Shown here piece by piece: positions 7,901 through 15,851 of a DNA stretch of 64,000 bases. The stretch covers positions 62,001-126,000 of the forward strand of contig QEUM01000003.1 in NCBI GenBank assembly GCA_003577165.1. The letters are read 5' to 3'. The notes under the pieces were generated by a model that saw nothing but the letters and a program-made list of their open reading frames with translations, had not been told where the DNA came from and made no database searches. Origin of the DNA: Armatimonadota bacterium. GTDB taxonomy: Bacteria > Armatimonadota > Fimbriimonadia > Fimbriimonadales > ATM1. Each line of letters opens with the position of its first letter. Within the stretch, counting starts at the first letter, position 1. The position numbers and the translations under genes were made by a program.

Positions 7901-10900
7901 GAAGCACTTCCCAAGCGGGCACGTACGGCAGAGGCTTGATCACCGCAGCCGGTCCTCCGCGCCACATTCCGTCGGTGCGCGTCATGCGGACGCGTTTCAG
8001 ACCTGTTCCCGTCAACTCGAGCAGCACGCTGCGGTCGGCGACGTTGAAGCGATTCGCTCCGGACTGCCCGTGGACGACCTGTCCCACGGAAGTCATCAAC
8101 CGCTTGTTGTTCGAGCCGTTGATTCTGTTCTCAGGATCGGTCGCGATCGGAGTCCAGCCGATGGACTTGTTCGCAGGTGGAGTGCCAACGTAATTGCTGA
8201 CCGTGGTCACAGCAATCGGGTTCGCTACTGTGATGTTGCGTGCCAACAGGTTCGGCGGATCGAATTGACGGCCGTTGTACAGAACGATCGCGTCTACCCT
8301 GATTCCGCTTCCCGGAGTCAGGAAGTTCGGGCCGCTGGCGATCATCGGAACGCCGATAACGGCGAAACCGCTACTGGGCGAACCAGGAGCGCGGCCGGAA
8401 ATCAATTCTGCGGGCCGATCGTAAGTGAGGTTTAGGCCACCCGGTCCCGTCACACGGAATCGAACCGTCACAGAGTCCGGCGGCACTGGGTACACAAAAT
8501 CGTACGCCGTGATGTAAAGGGTCTCACCCCATTCGAGAGCGGGGATCGTGGGAGGCGGGTCCTTCTCCGGCAGACCGGCAGGATCCGGTGGCGCAGGCGC
8601 GCGCAGCTGCTCGTATCCGTTCTTGAACACAAACTTCAACTTCATGTCGTCGAAGCCCGGAATCGGATCATCCGGAGTCGCGATCTCGTCACCGGGGGGG
8701 GTGAAGCCGGGATCGACCGAAATGACGCCACCCGTCGAGAACGCGTACGTGAATCCATCAATGCCGGCGTGATACATCCACCCACGCGAAATCGCGGGCG
8801 ATGCGAACACTCGGCTGCCTTCGGATTGGTAGCCCCACGCGAGGCGAGTTCCTGCGCTGTTCGTGTTCGCCGGATTCGCGTAAAGCGCGATGAACGCTCC
8901 GCCCAGTGTGCCGAACGTGATGACGTCGAACGTCCCCACCACGCCTGGAGGCTGGATGGGAGTGAAGTACGGTGAACTCCAGGCGCCGATGCCAAGTTCG
9001 TCAGTCTGCCAAACCAGCGTTCCGTCCGAGCCCTGCACGCAGTACGCCGTGCCGTTGTCGTTCACGAAATACACGAGGTCGTCGGCAGGCGCGGGCGGCA
9101 AAAACCGGCCCTGTGGCACATAGCACGCCGAGGAGAATTGGAACGGCTCGAGCGGCGTGGATGCTGCAGGCGGATACTGCCAGTTGTCGACGGCCGCCGT
9201 GCTGCCACCGATGTCCCTCGCATAGACGAATCCGTCGAAGGAGGGCACGATGACATGTGTGCCGCCGATGGTGGGTGTGCAAGTGAATGCGCCCACCGGC
9301 TCATCCACGAAGTCGGGCCAAGCCCAGTTCAAGTCTGTCGTTCGATTCGCGTTGCCTTGAGCGTCGATCGCGAACAGTCGGCCTTCCGTTCCCGCGGCGA
9401 ACACTTGCTCCGTCGCTGCATCGTAAGCGACCGATCCGACGAATGGCAAGCGAGCCGGGTCTTGCACCACGCTCGTGCCGTTGTAGATGGATCGCGGCCA
9501 AGTCCAGTCGCGCGTAGTCGTGCCGGGCTTGCCGGTGCTCACATCGTAATCGCCTCGACCTTCGCAGTCGATCGCGTAGACGCGGCCATTCTGGCTCGCC
9601 ACAAACAGCACGTCCTTCCCTCCGACATTCGCAACGACCATCGAACTCACGCCGAACGCGCCCGGCATGGACGCGCGGCTTCCGGTCGGCCCGTCTATCG
9701 AGTCGTTCGGGTCCGTCCAACTCGGATCGTTAATATCGGGGATCGAGGGATAAGCCCAGTAAACCGTCGTCCCGCCGTTGCCGTTGCCGTTCGCGTCGAG
9801 ACAATAGATGTGACCATCATCCGCCGCGACAAACACGCACTCCGTGGGAACGACCGGCCCGCCGCTCGTCCGCAGGTTGACTGTCGCAATCGTAGGAGTC
9901 GAGTAGATCGCAGCCTGGTATCGGCCGACGAACATCACCGCATCCGCGACAACGCGACGACCGGCGTCGCCGCCGAAGTTCGAGAAGTTGGTGACTTCGA
10001 GTTCAAGCCCACCCGCAAGTGTGTTGTGCAGGAACGGCCGCGTTCCGATGCGCACCCATCTTCCGCCCTGTGTCTGATCCACGTAGAACGTGACATTCGT
10101 GCCGCTTTCGTGGACGATGTATTCAGCCGCGCGCGCATGAAGCGGCGGGTTCGGCTCGTTCGGGAACCAAACGTACACGTCGTAATACCCGTCGCTCGGA
10201 AGCGCAGGGTCCCATCTCGCACTCGCCGTTGCGGGAGCGGTGATCGTGGCTGGAGCATCCACGTAGTTCGGACCGTACGAGTTGGGTCCAGCGGGAACTG
10301 CCGGGTCGGTCCACCCAGCGTCATGCGTGAACGCGGGATTTGTGTTATCGAAGACTTGGTTGAAGTTCGTGACAAGGGACGGCGACCACACCCACCTCGG
10401 CAAGGAGATGTTCACGCCGCTCGCGTCGATCCCATACACGACGCCGGTCTGAATCTCGACGGAGTTCGTCGGGTCTGTCGGATCGGGTCGCGCCTCATTG
10501 CGCACCGCGACGACGAGGTCCACTGCGCCGATGTCCTTGACCACCGGCGAAGACCAGATCTCTCCCGGCGCAGGAACGGCGATTGCCGAGTCCGCAACGA
10601 CGATGCGATTCGTCACCGGGCCCATCAAACTGTCTCCCGCGTCTCGCGGAACCGAGTTGAAAAGCGTGACGGTGATGTTGCCGAGGGCGTCGGGCTTGAA
10701 TATCCGATTCGTCGTGGTGAGGTTGTTGCCAAGCCGAATCCAGGTGCCGCCTCCGTCGTGCGGAACGATGTCAACGAACTGGTTTCCGTTCTCGTAATCG
10801 ATGCGATAAACCGCGTAGTCGGAGTTCGGCGCTAACACCCCTCCAGGACGCGTGCCGCTGCTCGGGAACCAGACGGAGAGGGAGTAATACTTATCCGGAT

Positions 10901-11312
10901 CGAGTCCCGTGAAACTCCATCTTGCGGTTGCGGTCGCTCCCGCAGTCGGATCTCCCGTGCCCGCAGTGCTGGCAACGACGCTCGTATATCGGTAGGGGTT
11001 TCCTGCGCTGCCGGTCCAGTCCGGGGACTCTTCGAGTGGCGCGGGAGTTGCCCAAGCGCCCGTCGGCTCCGAATAACCGGCTGAGGTGTTGTCCAGCGAG
11101 ATCGAGCGACCCTGTGTGCTCTGCAGGGGGTGCCACCATCGAAGGTTCGCGAGCCCAGGGCCGGGTTCTGTCGGACTTACGTTAACGCCGGAGCGCGAGT
11201 TTTGGCCGCGGTGTGTTGGGCTGTCGCCTTGCGCTTGAACGAGCGCGAATGCGACGCCGGCCAACACGGCGCTGATGCCTGCCTTCCAAACGATGCTTCT
11301 CTTTCGGTCCAT
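4956..11312 (-). CDS. Giant secreted propeller protein with two golvesin-like domains; PilY1-position protein
   Basis: 2118 residues with a signal peptide (core AGISAVLAGVAFALVQAQG). Two copies of a golvesin-type beta-sandwich domain are visible: about 70-250 (ARWSFTGLDPDKYYSLSVWF ... NRIVVADSAI) and about 320-465 (YYDVYVWFPNEP, VDQTQGGRWVRIGT, RRVVADAVMF). A PQQ-like beta-propeller follows (about 465-860, repeated blades such as VFVAADDGHIYCLDANGNG and VYAIDCEG). Later come Ig-like strands, a DSNANGRPD calcium-loop motif near residue 1232, and a C-terminal PD40/TolB-like part (FFSSTRSGSPDLYYLS). The gene is the last of the pilD-prepilin-minor pilin run and lies 12 bases after the 1508-residue protein, so both are probably made together. 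It is likely exported and held on the cell surface or at the pilus tip; the tip role is inferred from gene order. Confidence 0.75.
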   Translation of the reverse strand: MDRKRSIVWKAGISAVLAGVAFALVQAQGDSPTHRGQNSRSGVNVSPTEPGPGLANLRWWHPLQSTQGRSISLDNTSAGYSEPTGAWATPAPLEESPDWTGSAGNPYRYTSVVASTAGTGDPTAGATATARWSFTGLDPDKYYSLSVWFPSSGTRPGGVLAPNSDYAVYRIDYENGNQFVDIVPHDGGGTWIRLGNNLTTTNRIFKPDALGNITVTLFNSVPRDAGDSLMGPVTNRIVVADSAIAVPAPGEIWSSPVVKDIGAVDLVVAVRNEARPDPTDPTNSVEIQTGVVYGIDASGVNISLPRWVWSPSLVTNFNQVFDNTNPAFTHDAGWTDPAVPAGPNSYGPNYVDAPATITAPATASARWDPALPSDGYYDVYVWFPNEPNPPLHARAAEYIVHESGTNVTFYVDQTQGGRWVRIGTRPFLHNTLAGGLELEVTNFSNFGGDAGRRVVADAVMFVGRYQAAIYSTPTIATVNLRTSGGPVVPTECVFVAADDGHIYCLDANGNGNGGTTVYWAYPSIPDINDPSWTDPNDSIDGPTGSRASMPGAFGVSSMVVANVGGKDVLFVASQNGRVYAIDCEGRGDYDVSTGKPGTTTRDWTWPRSIYNGTSVVQDPARLPFVGSVAYDAATEQVFAAGTEGRLFAIDAQGNANRTTDLNWAWPDFVDEPVGAFTCTPTIGGTHVIVPSFDGFVYARDIGGSTAAVDNWQYPPAASTPLEPFQFSSACYVPQGRFLPPAPADDLVYFVNDNGTAYCVQGSDGTLVWQTDELGIGAWSSPYFTPIQPPGVVGTFDVITFGTLGGAFIALYANPANTNSAGTRLAWGYQSEGSRVFASPAISRGWMYHAGIDGFTYAFSTGGVISVDPGFTPPGDEIATPDDPIPGFDDMKLKFVFKNGYEQLRAPAPPDPAGLPEKDPPPTIPALEWGETLYITAYDFVYPVPPDSVTVRFRVTGPGGLNLTYDRPAELISGRAPGSPSSGFAVIGVPMIASGPNFLTPGSGIRVDAIVLYNGRQFDPPNLLARNITVANPIAVTTVSNYVGTPPANKSIGWTPIATDPENRINGSNNKRLMTSVGQVVHGQSGANRFNVADRSVLLELTGTGLKRVRMTRTDGMWRGGPAAVIKPLPYVPAWEVLPTTRPNLSPDYPDIDRTDIDLVADPFGQSTDPLIQDVSLDPPSGYDPNNPTTRILEGVPFGVEFNILRFQPANLTGYVDAAGDTLDGGYRSRAIVYVDSNANGRPDGLEDTLTDMPPNFRREAFRSLNFGVSVPVDENLAIVEQTVDLGSEPHSLGYTPVAPWVVGNLFVPDISVGAPFRLFFQPFTTRNEGNVNMLDLRIATRIRRPDGTYYPVAFESAAVDPLAWLDGWPNIITNLNPPYAPDQGVYDASGNPRVTLHKARPGDRSPTVLSVPDVPYGFTPPPNSQPLVGVAVPLGHPVGEYRQLINVIEDSFLIGGQNDVALALGTGNQPIEAFSDPTMTVRFINRETRLTGGVTSGSAIHVDEPLPGPTNFTWTNVAPGVYRDATGNLNMAWVSNRPGLPNSIAAPQPQDAWRLYFGFVRATPQGSLPAQVGTSPLRDLMGWLPMGNAFWWKYRGPEPSEPLTTLFAGTPGVIVGTAQFADPTFCYNPRQVPIPSPEGDLMFFTGRVLKDDSADGRPDFSDNRIFYRSYTMGPGYVQPALGPLNWIAWDPAVEKRRPRVINFSGNGQVVFWYSNVNGKNRLFQNVRLVRSLGGGDQTDDWSKNLSVDPGTGFSSAWDPTPIDRITGIDLVFTGQLRDRAQPEIFFMKTNTDALGHVRGIQNLPERNREALAREGDTSTFRARGVNWNLRQPLEIWIRRPNQAPVRVDIPASRQTDDDTGVVSFDSETGGKIYCDPHVGTLRFAGGDPGPGAQVELRYTPRVIRVSDLGDTGGHSNPSAFLDNRFETNRLYYSRPGAFSPIVSTDAPRMARLWFVYQRGAAGAGQNFRPYMKTQRLQIRLNFPVAIDPATGNPLITVAGMAGPFYQVDPANRRVFFTLPDEGRTLTITYNYRDNFGNLQSDSVTNSVTWQAEMAESPIPIEQAVNEGSVYAFPDLFDPNPTLGPARPPQVWLFFSSTRSGSPDLYYLSVAPRFGPSRL

Positions 11313-11324
11313 ACGATTCCTCGT

Positions 11325-14300
11325 CTAATATCTGTCAGCAAATTGCGGTCCGCGTAGGGCGCGCGTTCCAACGACCGGCGGCAACTCGAATCTCACGCTC
11401 GACGCGCTGAGTCCGAGCGTCGGCGACGCGAAGTTCATCGTGTTCCCCACCCACTGAGTCACTTCGCCGTACGTCTGAGCGCCGCTGTTCGTGGTTCCAA
11501 AGTAAGAACTTGTGATGAGAACGTCTCCGCCGAGCAGCCTCTTTGCGGCGACCGCTCGGAGTTTGACTCCACGAATGCTCTCGTAAACTGCGTTGGGCAT
11601 CATCCAGACGACGTCCCACTGCGCGCCGTTCTGAACGACCTCGTAAACGCCCGATGAATCGGTGTACATGATCGCGTACAGGATTCGGTTGCCGTTCACT
11701 CCGATTGGCCGCACCGAAATCGTGTTGATGCCAAGAATCCTCTGACGTCCTCCGCCACCCGGCCAGGCCGGCACGTTGACTTCGTTGATCACCTGTCCGC
11801 CATTGATCGGGTCGAAGACGACGATGCCGCCCGGCCCACCGCCGGTCTCCCGGTCTCCAGTGCCGGACGGAACGTCGAGTCCAGTGTTGATGCGCGTCGG
11901 CATCATGTCGCCAACGGCCGCGACGTAAACGAACTGCGCGTTGCCGAGCGCGTCCGTTCCGATCTGGAAGCGCTTGACGCTCGTGAATTGCCAGGTCTTT
12001 CCGCTGAATGTCTGCGGCGTATGCCAAACCAGTTTGCCGATCTGCGGATCACCGGAGGCGTCACGCACGACGTCGCCCACTTCATAGTTCCCTGTAGATG
12101 GGTCAAACGTTGCAGCGTATCGGTCGACGAGTTCGATCAGTCGTCGGTTGCCCGTGTCGGCGATGAGGTAGTGAACCCAGTACTCGTACGCCAATCCGGG
12201 CGGCCCTTGGAACGGGTTGTTCGCGGCGGGCACGAAGTCGCCCCACACGGCGACGTCGCGTGGCTGCTTGAGTTCTTGAACGTCGCCTTCGCTCCAGCCG
12301 TCGGGTCGGTACGTCAAGTCGAGATTCAACTTCTCGATCGATCGAGTCTCGCCGGCGGAGCGATCGATCATCACGATGCGGTCAGCTCCTGTATCTACGA
12401 CTGCGAACTCGTTCTCGTCCAACTTGTACGCCTTCGTCGGGCGAACCAGTTTGGTCACCTTGTAAAGCGTCGTGCCTCCGCTCTGCGCCATTTGGAAACT
12501 CATGTCGGAGGCCCAGTTCGCGAAGCCGGCGGAGTCGAGTTCGACGATGCGCGCCTCGTCGGCAACGATTGTCGTCGCTCGCTTGAATCCGAACACGCCC
12601 TGTCCGGCCCAGGCAATCGCGACTCCATCCCCTGCGACGATCCCGTAGGCTTCTCGCGGCACGCCGAGCAGCGTTTGAGACAGGCGAATGCGGAAATCGT
12701 TGAGCGACTGCACGCCGATTCCTGATGGCCACCGCACGTGCGGATTCGAACGGAACCCAGCGGGAGCCGACGGATCGGTAATCAGCCACCTCACCTGGCG
12801 AAGTCCAGGGTATCCCGGAATCGTAACGATCGAAGGATCGTTCACTGGAATGTCCGAGTCCATCCCGAACAGCGCCGCCTGGCTGGAGGGCGGGAACACT
12901 CCGCCGAGCATGTCGTCGAGCGACGATGAACCTGCAGCGTAAAGCGTGTTGCCCATCACCATCGCGGGGGCGCTGCTTCGGAAACCGGAAATGCCGAAGT
13001 ACCAAAGAAGTGGCGACCACTTCGATCCGGTCGTGTTGGGATCGAGCATCGTCTCCGGCACTCCGTTGCCAGAAACGATCACCGGCATCGAGGCGCTGAA
13101 TGCATTTCGCATCTGGCCCTGGCTGCCGGACATCATGTTCTCGAACCGAATCACGCCTGAAGCCGTGTCGAGGTCGGCCTGATCGTTTTGAAGCGTGTTG
13201 AATCTCTCCGGCACGGACTTGTTGGTGCTCGCCGCGATGTCCGGCTGCCTCATCCTAAAGCCGCGCGGCAGCGGGCCGCCCAATCGAATGTCCACTCGGC
13301 TCGGATTCGCATCAAACGCCAGCAGATATGTGGACGGCACGGGGAAGAAACCAAACCTCTGGTCTGCGGAGACCATCATGTAGAGGACATCTCCCCGAAT
13401 CACGGGGTTGCCGTGGAAGTGAAGTCGCGAAAGCGTGGGCGGCGTCATGCCGAACAGCGTCCACAGGTCGTCTCGCTCGAGGATCGCCGAAGGCACAGTC
13501 ACGTTCGTCGTTCCGTTCAGGGTGACGGTGTATCCGTCATGAAGGTCCCAACGATAAATCAGACGGAAAGCGCCGCGACTGTATTCACGCAGGCAGAAAA
13601 GCGAACCGCCTCTGGTTTCGTTGCCCGTGACGACGAACAAGTTTCCATTCGGCGCGAGAGCGAGAGACTTGAGAGGAGTGCGCTCACGCTGGATGTCGTC
13701 CGGCATGAACAGTTGTCCGCGAATCAGCCTTCCGATAACGTTCGCGGTTCCCCAATCGATGTAGTAGTCAACGCGTGGCGACACGTTGCCGGGGATTCCG
13801 TTCGCGGAGAATCGGATCTGTCCAGGCGAAAACTGAATCGGCGGCCCTAAATTCCAGGAGTTAACAGTGGCGACCGGAACCGGGTCGCCGTTCTGATCCA
13901 CCCACGTGATGTTGAGTCCGTAACTCGACAATCCGCCGGGAAGATAGACGCTCAGTCCCTTCGTCGCAGCGCGCGTGGTGATGGTGACGTTCACTCCATC
14001 GAACGAGTAGGTCGGACTTTCGCCTCTCGCCCCCACCCAGATGCTTGTGATTCCGGCCGTCGCGCCAGTGAGCGTCGAACGATTCGCGACATAAATCACG
14101 CGATCGAGACCGCCGCCCGCTTCTGAAATCGGTATGTAGCCGATCGTCGCTGCGCTGCCCGGTTCGGAAACGTTGGGGGAACCGATGCCGACTGCAGACC
14201 AGTCCTTACCGCCCGTCCTCATTCTCTGGAGGCTCGCGGCGTCGATCACCCAAACTCGGCCGTTGACTTGCGGCCCGTTCTGCACGGGATCGAACACATA

Positions 14301-15851
14301 GACCAAACCCTCCATGTGAATCGGCGAGTAAGGCCCGCGGTTGTCGAGGGAGAGGTCCCAATCTGCGGCCTGCCCATCGGCCCAGTTGATGGTGGTCACA
14401 GGCGGGATGTCAGAAGGCCCAAGCAGGCGGCCTGCTGCGTCTCGCGGATGCGAGTTGAAGACGTTGACTCTGCCGTCTCGATCGACGACATAAACTTGGT
14501 TTCGCGGAACGCCGCCCGCTGGGTTCGCGACCTCGATGCAGAGAGGCGAACTCAGGGGCCCGTTGAGCGGCGTCGAGCGCCACACCAGATCGAACGACGC
14601 ACCGACGCTTGCATCCACGCGCCCGTCGTCGGCGAGTCCATCTCCATCCAGGTCGCGGCTCGGATCTGCCTTGTAAGCGTAGAGCCGGTTGTTGTCACAA
14701 ATGAAGACCAGCCCTTTGTAAACCGAGGGCGGGAAGTAGTTCGTGTGATCGCCCGGGTTGAAGAAGATGGAGGTGTCCTGCCAAGTGCGAAGCAGCGGCG
14801 CGCCAAGGTCGTCCAGCGACGCGTTGGGGCGGCGCGTTCCCTTGCTGAGCGCAGGGTGGCCGGCCGAGAGGGCGATCATGTTGTAAAGGAACTTGATCTC
14901 CGTGCTCGGAATGTTGTAGATGTTGGTGCCGGCGATCGGCCCGCTGTTAGCTCCGAGGCCGATGTTGGTTCCGCCCGCAGGCTCGTTCAAGGCCGATGTG
15001 ATGTTGCCGCTCGTGACGACGAAGAAGCCCGTACCAATGCTGGCGACTCCGACGACGATGCCACTCGAGTTCGTGATGACGTAGTTGAAGCGGTCGAAAT
15101 CGGGGTCGATGTTTTGAACCAGTCCTGGATCGCCTGTGTATCCAACGTTTGCGAGTGTTGACCGAACGATCGCGTGCGTTCCCTGGTGCGCGCCCATGAC
15201 CGACGCATCGAGGGGATTGATCGGATATGGGTAGTTCAGGATCGGGTGCCGAGGCTGACGGATGATCGGGTTGGAGCCTGCGTTCGTCGTCAGGAAACTG
15301 ATAGGAAATCCGTTGAATCCGTCAACCGCTTGAGAGGTTGACTTGTCGAACCAAAGAGTGCCTCCCGCATCGACGAACAGCCTCAGTTTTTCTCGCTCCT
15401 GTGAGTTGAGCGTAATTCCGCCGGGAGCGTGAATCATCAGGATGTCGTACTGCGTGATCTTGTCTTCGCTAATCTGATCGAGATCAACTTCCCAGTACGG
15501 CGCCATGTTCTTCCCGAGGGTTTCCCCTGTCTGGAACGGGTTGGCTCCGCCGAGGATGGCCTGCCACCTTGCCTCCATCGCGGGCGTGACGACCTTCGAC
15601 GCGAGCGGGTTCTCGAACACCCAGCCCGGCGGCTTGAGGTCTGTTCTGCGATCCAAGTTGAAGAACACGTATGGGTCGGCATTCGTCGGAACGCCGGCGC
15701 CCCAGAAACCGGATGTGCTTCGAAGCAGCAGAATGCCCGCTCGCACGCGCGTTTGAGTGAGCGAATAGGAAGTCGGCTGAGAAAGCGCGAGGGCCGCCAG
15801 CGACGCGAGTGCGACTGACGGCAGAAGCCTGCGGATCAGAATTCCTTTCAA
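11325..15851 (-). CDS. Large secreted GATase-like plus propeller protein; PilY1-position protein
   Basis: About 1508 residues. The start is taken as TTG 15851, giving MKGILIRRLLPSVALASLAA, a good signal peptide, with GAGAGG 9 bases upstream; the TTG overlaps the TGA stop of the preceding PilX-like gene (TTGA), so translation is probably coupled. An ATG at 16115 would add 88 residues lying wholly inside that gene and lacking a signal, so it was rejected. Residues about 120-260 look like a DUF4159/GATase-type fold (YDILMIHAPGGITLNSQERE, then FVDAGGTLWFDKST). Propeller-like blades follow, then a calcium-loop motif DLDGDGLAD near residue 400, and late NHL-type repeats (LKQPRDVAV; HYLIADTGNRRLIEL). 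Like PilY1 it sits beside the minor pilins and has a propeller, but there is no von Willebrand A domain visible. Confidence 0.72.
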   Translation of the reverse strand: MKGILIRRLLPSVALASLAALALSQPTSYSLTQTRVRAGILLLRSTSGFWGAGVPTNADPYVFFNLDRRTDLKPPGWVFENPLASKVVTPAMEARWQAILGGANPFQTGETLGKNMAPYWEVDLDQISEDKITQYDILMIHAPGGITLNSQEREKLRLFVDAGGTLWFDKSTSQAVDGFNGFPISFLTTNAGSNPIIRQPRHPILNYPYPINPLDASVMGAHQGTHAIVRSTLANVGYTGDPGLVQNIDPDFDRFNYVITNSSGIVVGVASIGTGFFVVTSGNITSALNEPAGGTNIGLGANSGPIAGTNIYNIPSTEIKFLYNMIALSAGHPALSKGTRRPNASLDDLGAPLLRTWQDTSIFFNPGDHTNYFPPSVYKGLVFICDNNRLYAYKADPSRDLDGDGLADDGRVDASVGASFDLVWRSTPLNGPLSSPLCIEVANPAGGVPRNQVYVVDRDGRVNVFNSHPRDAAGRLLGPSDIPPVTTINWADGQAADWDLSLDNRGPYSPIHMEGLVYVFDPVQNGPQVNGRVWVIDAASLQRMRTGGKDWSAVGIGSPNVSEPGSAATIGYIPISEAGGGLDRVIYVANRSTLTGATAGITSIWVGARGESPTYSFDGVNVTITTRAATKGLSVYLPGGLSSYGLNITWVDQNGDPVPVATVNSWNLGPPIQFSPGQIRFSANGIPGNVSPRVDYYIDWGTANVIGRLIRGQLFMPDDIQRERTPLKSLALAPNGNLFVVTGNETRGGSLFCLREYSRGAFRLIYRWDLHDGYTVTLNGTTNVTVPSAILERDDLWTLFGMTPPTLSRLHFHGNPVIRGDVLYMMVSADQRFGFFPVPSTYLLAFDANPSRVDIRLGGPLPRGFRMRQPDIAASTNKSVPERFNTLQNDQADLDTASGVIRFENMMSGSQGQMRNAFSASMPVIVSGNGVPETMLDPNTTGSKWSPLLWYFGISGFRSSAPAMVMGNTLYAAGSSSLDDMLGGVFPPSSQAALFGMDSDIPVNDPSIVTIPGYPGLRQVRWLITDPSAPAGFRSNPHVRWPSGIGVQSLNDFRIRLSQTLLGVPREAYGIVAGDGVAIAWAGQGVFGFKRATTIVADEARIVELDSAGFANWASDMSFQMAQSGGTTLYKVTKLVRPTKAYKLDENEFAVVDTGADRIVMIDRSAGETRSIEKLNLDLTYRPDGWSEGDVQELKQPRDVAVWGDFVPAANNPFQGPPGLAYEYWVHYLIADTGNRRLIELVDRYAATFDPSTGNYEVGDVVRDASGDPQIGKLVWHTPQTFSGKTWQFTSVKRFQIGTDALGNAQFVYVAAVGDMMPTRINTGLDVPSGTGDRETGGGPGGIVVFDPINGGQVINEVNVPAWPGGGGRQRILGINTISVRPIGVNGNRILYAIMYTDSSGVYEVVQNGAQWDVVWMMPNAVYESIRGVKLRAVAAKRLLGGDVLITSSYFGTTNSGAQTYGEVTQWVGNTMNFASPTLGLSASSVRFELPPVVGTRALRGPQFADRY

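Noticed and set aside
9138-10835. 565-residue plus-strand frame inside the 2118-residue gene
   Set aside because: Antisense to a protein with clear domains; composition is Arg/Val-rich and no motif is seen.
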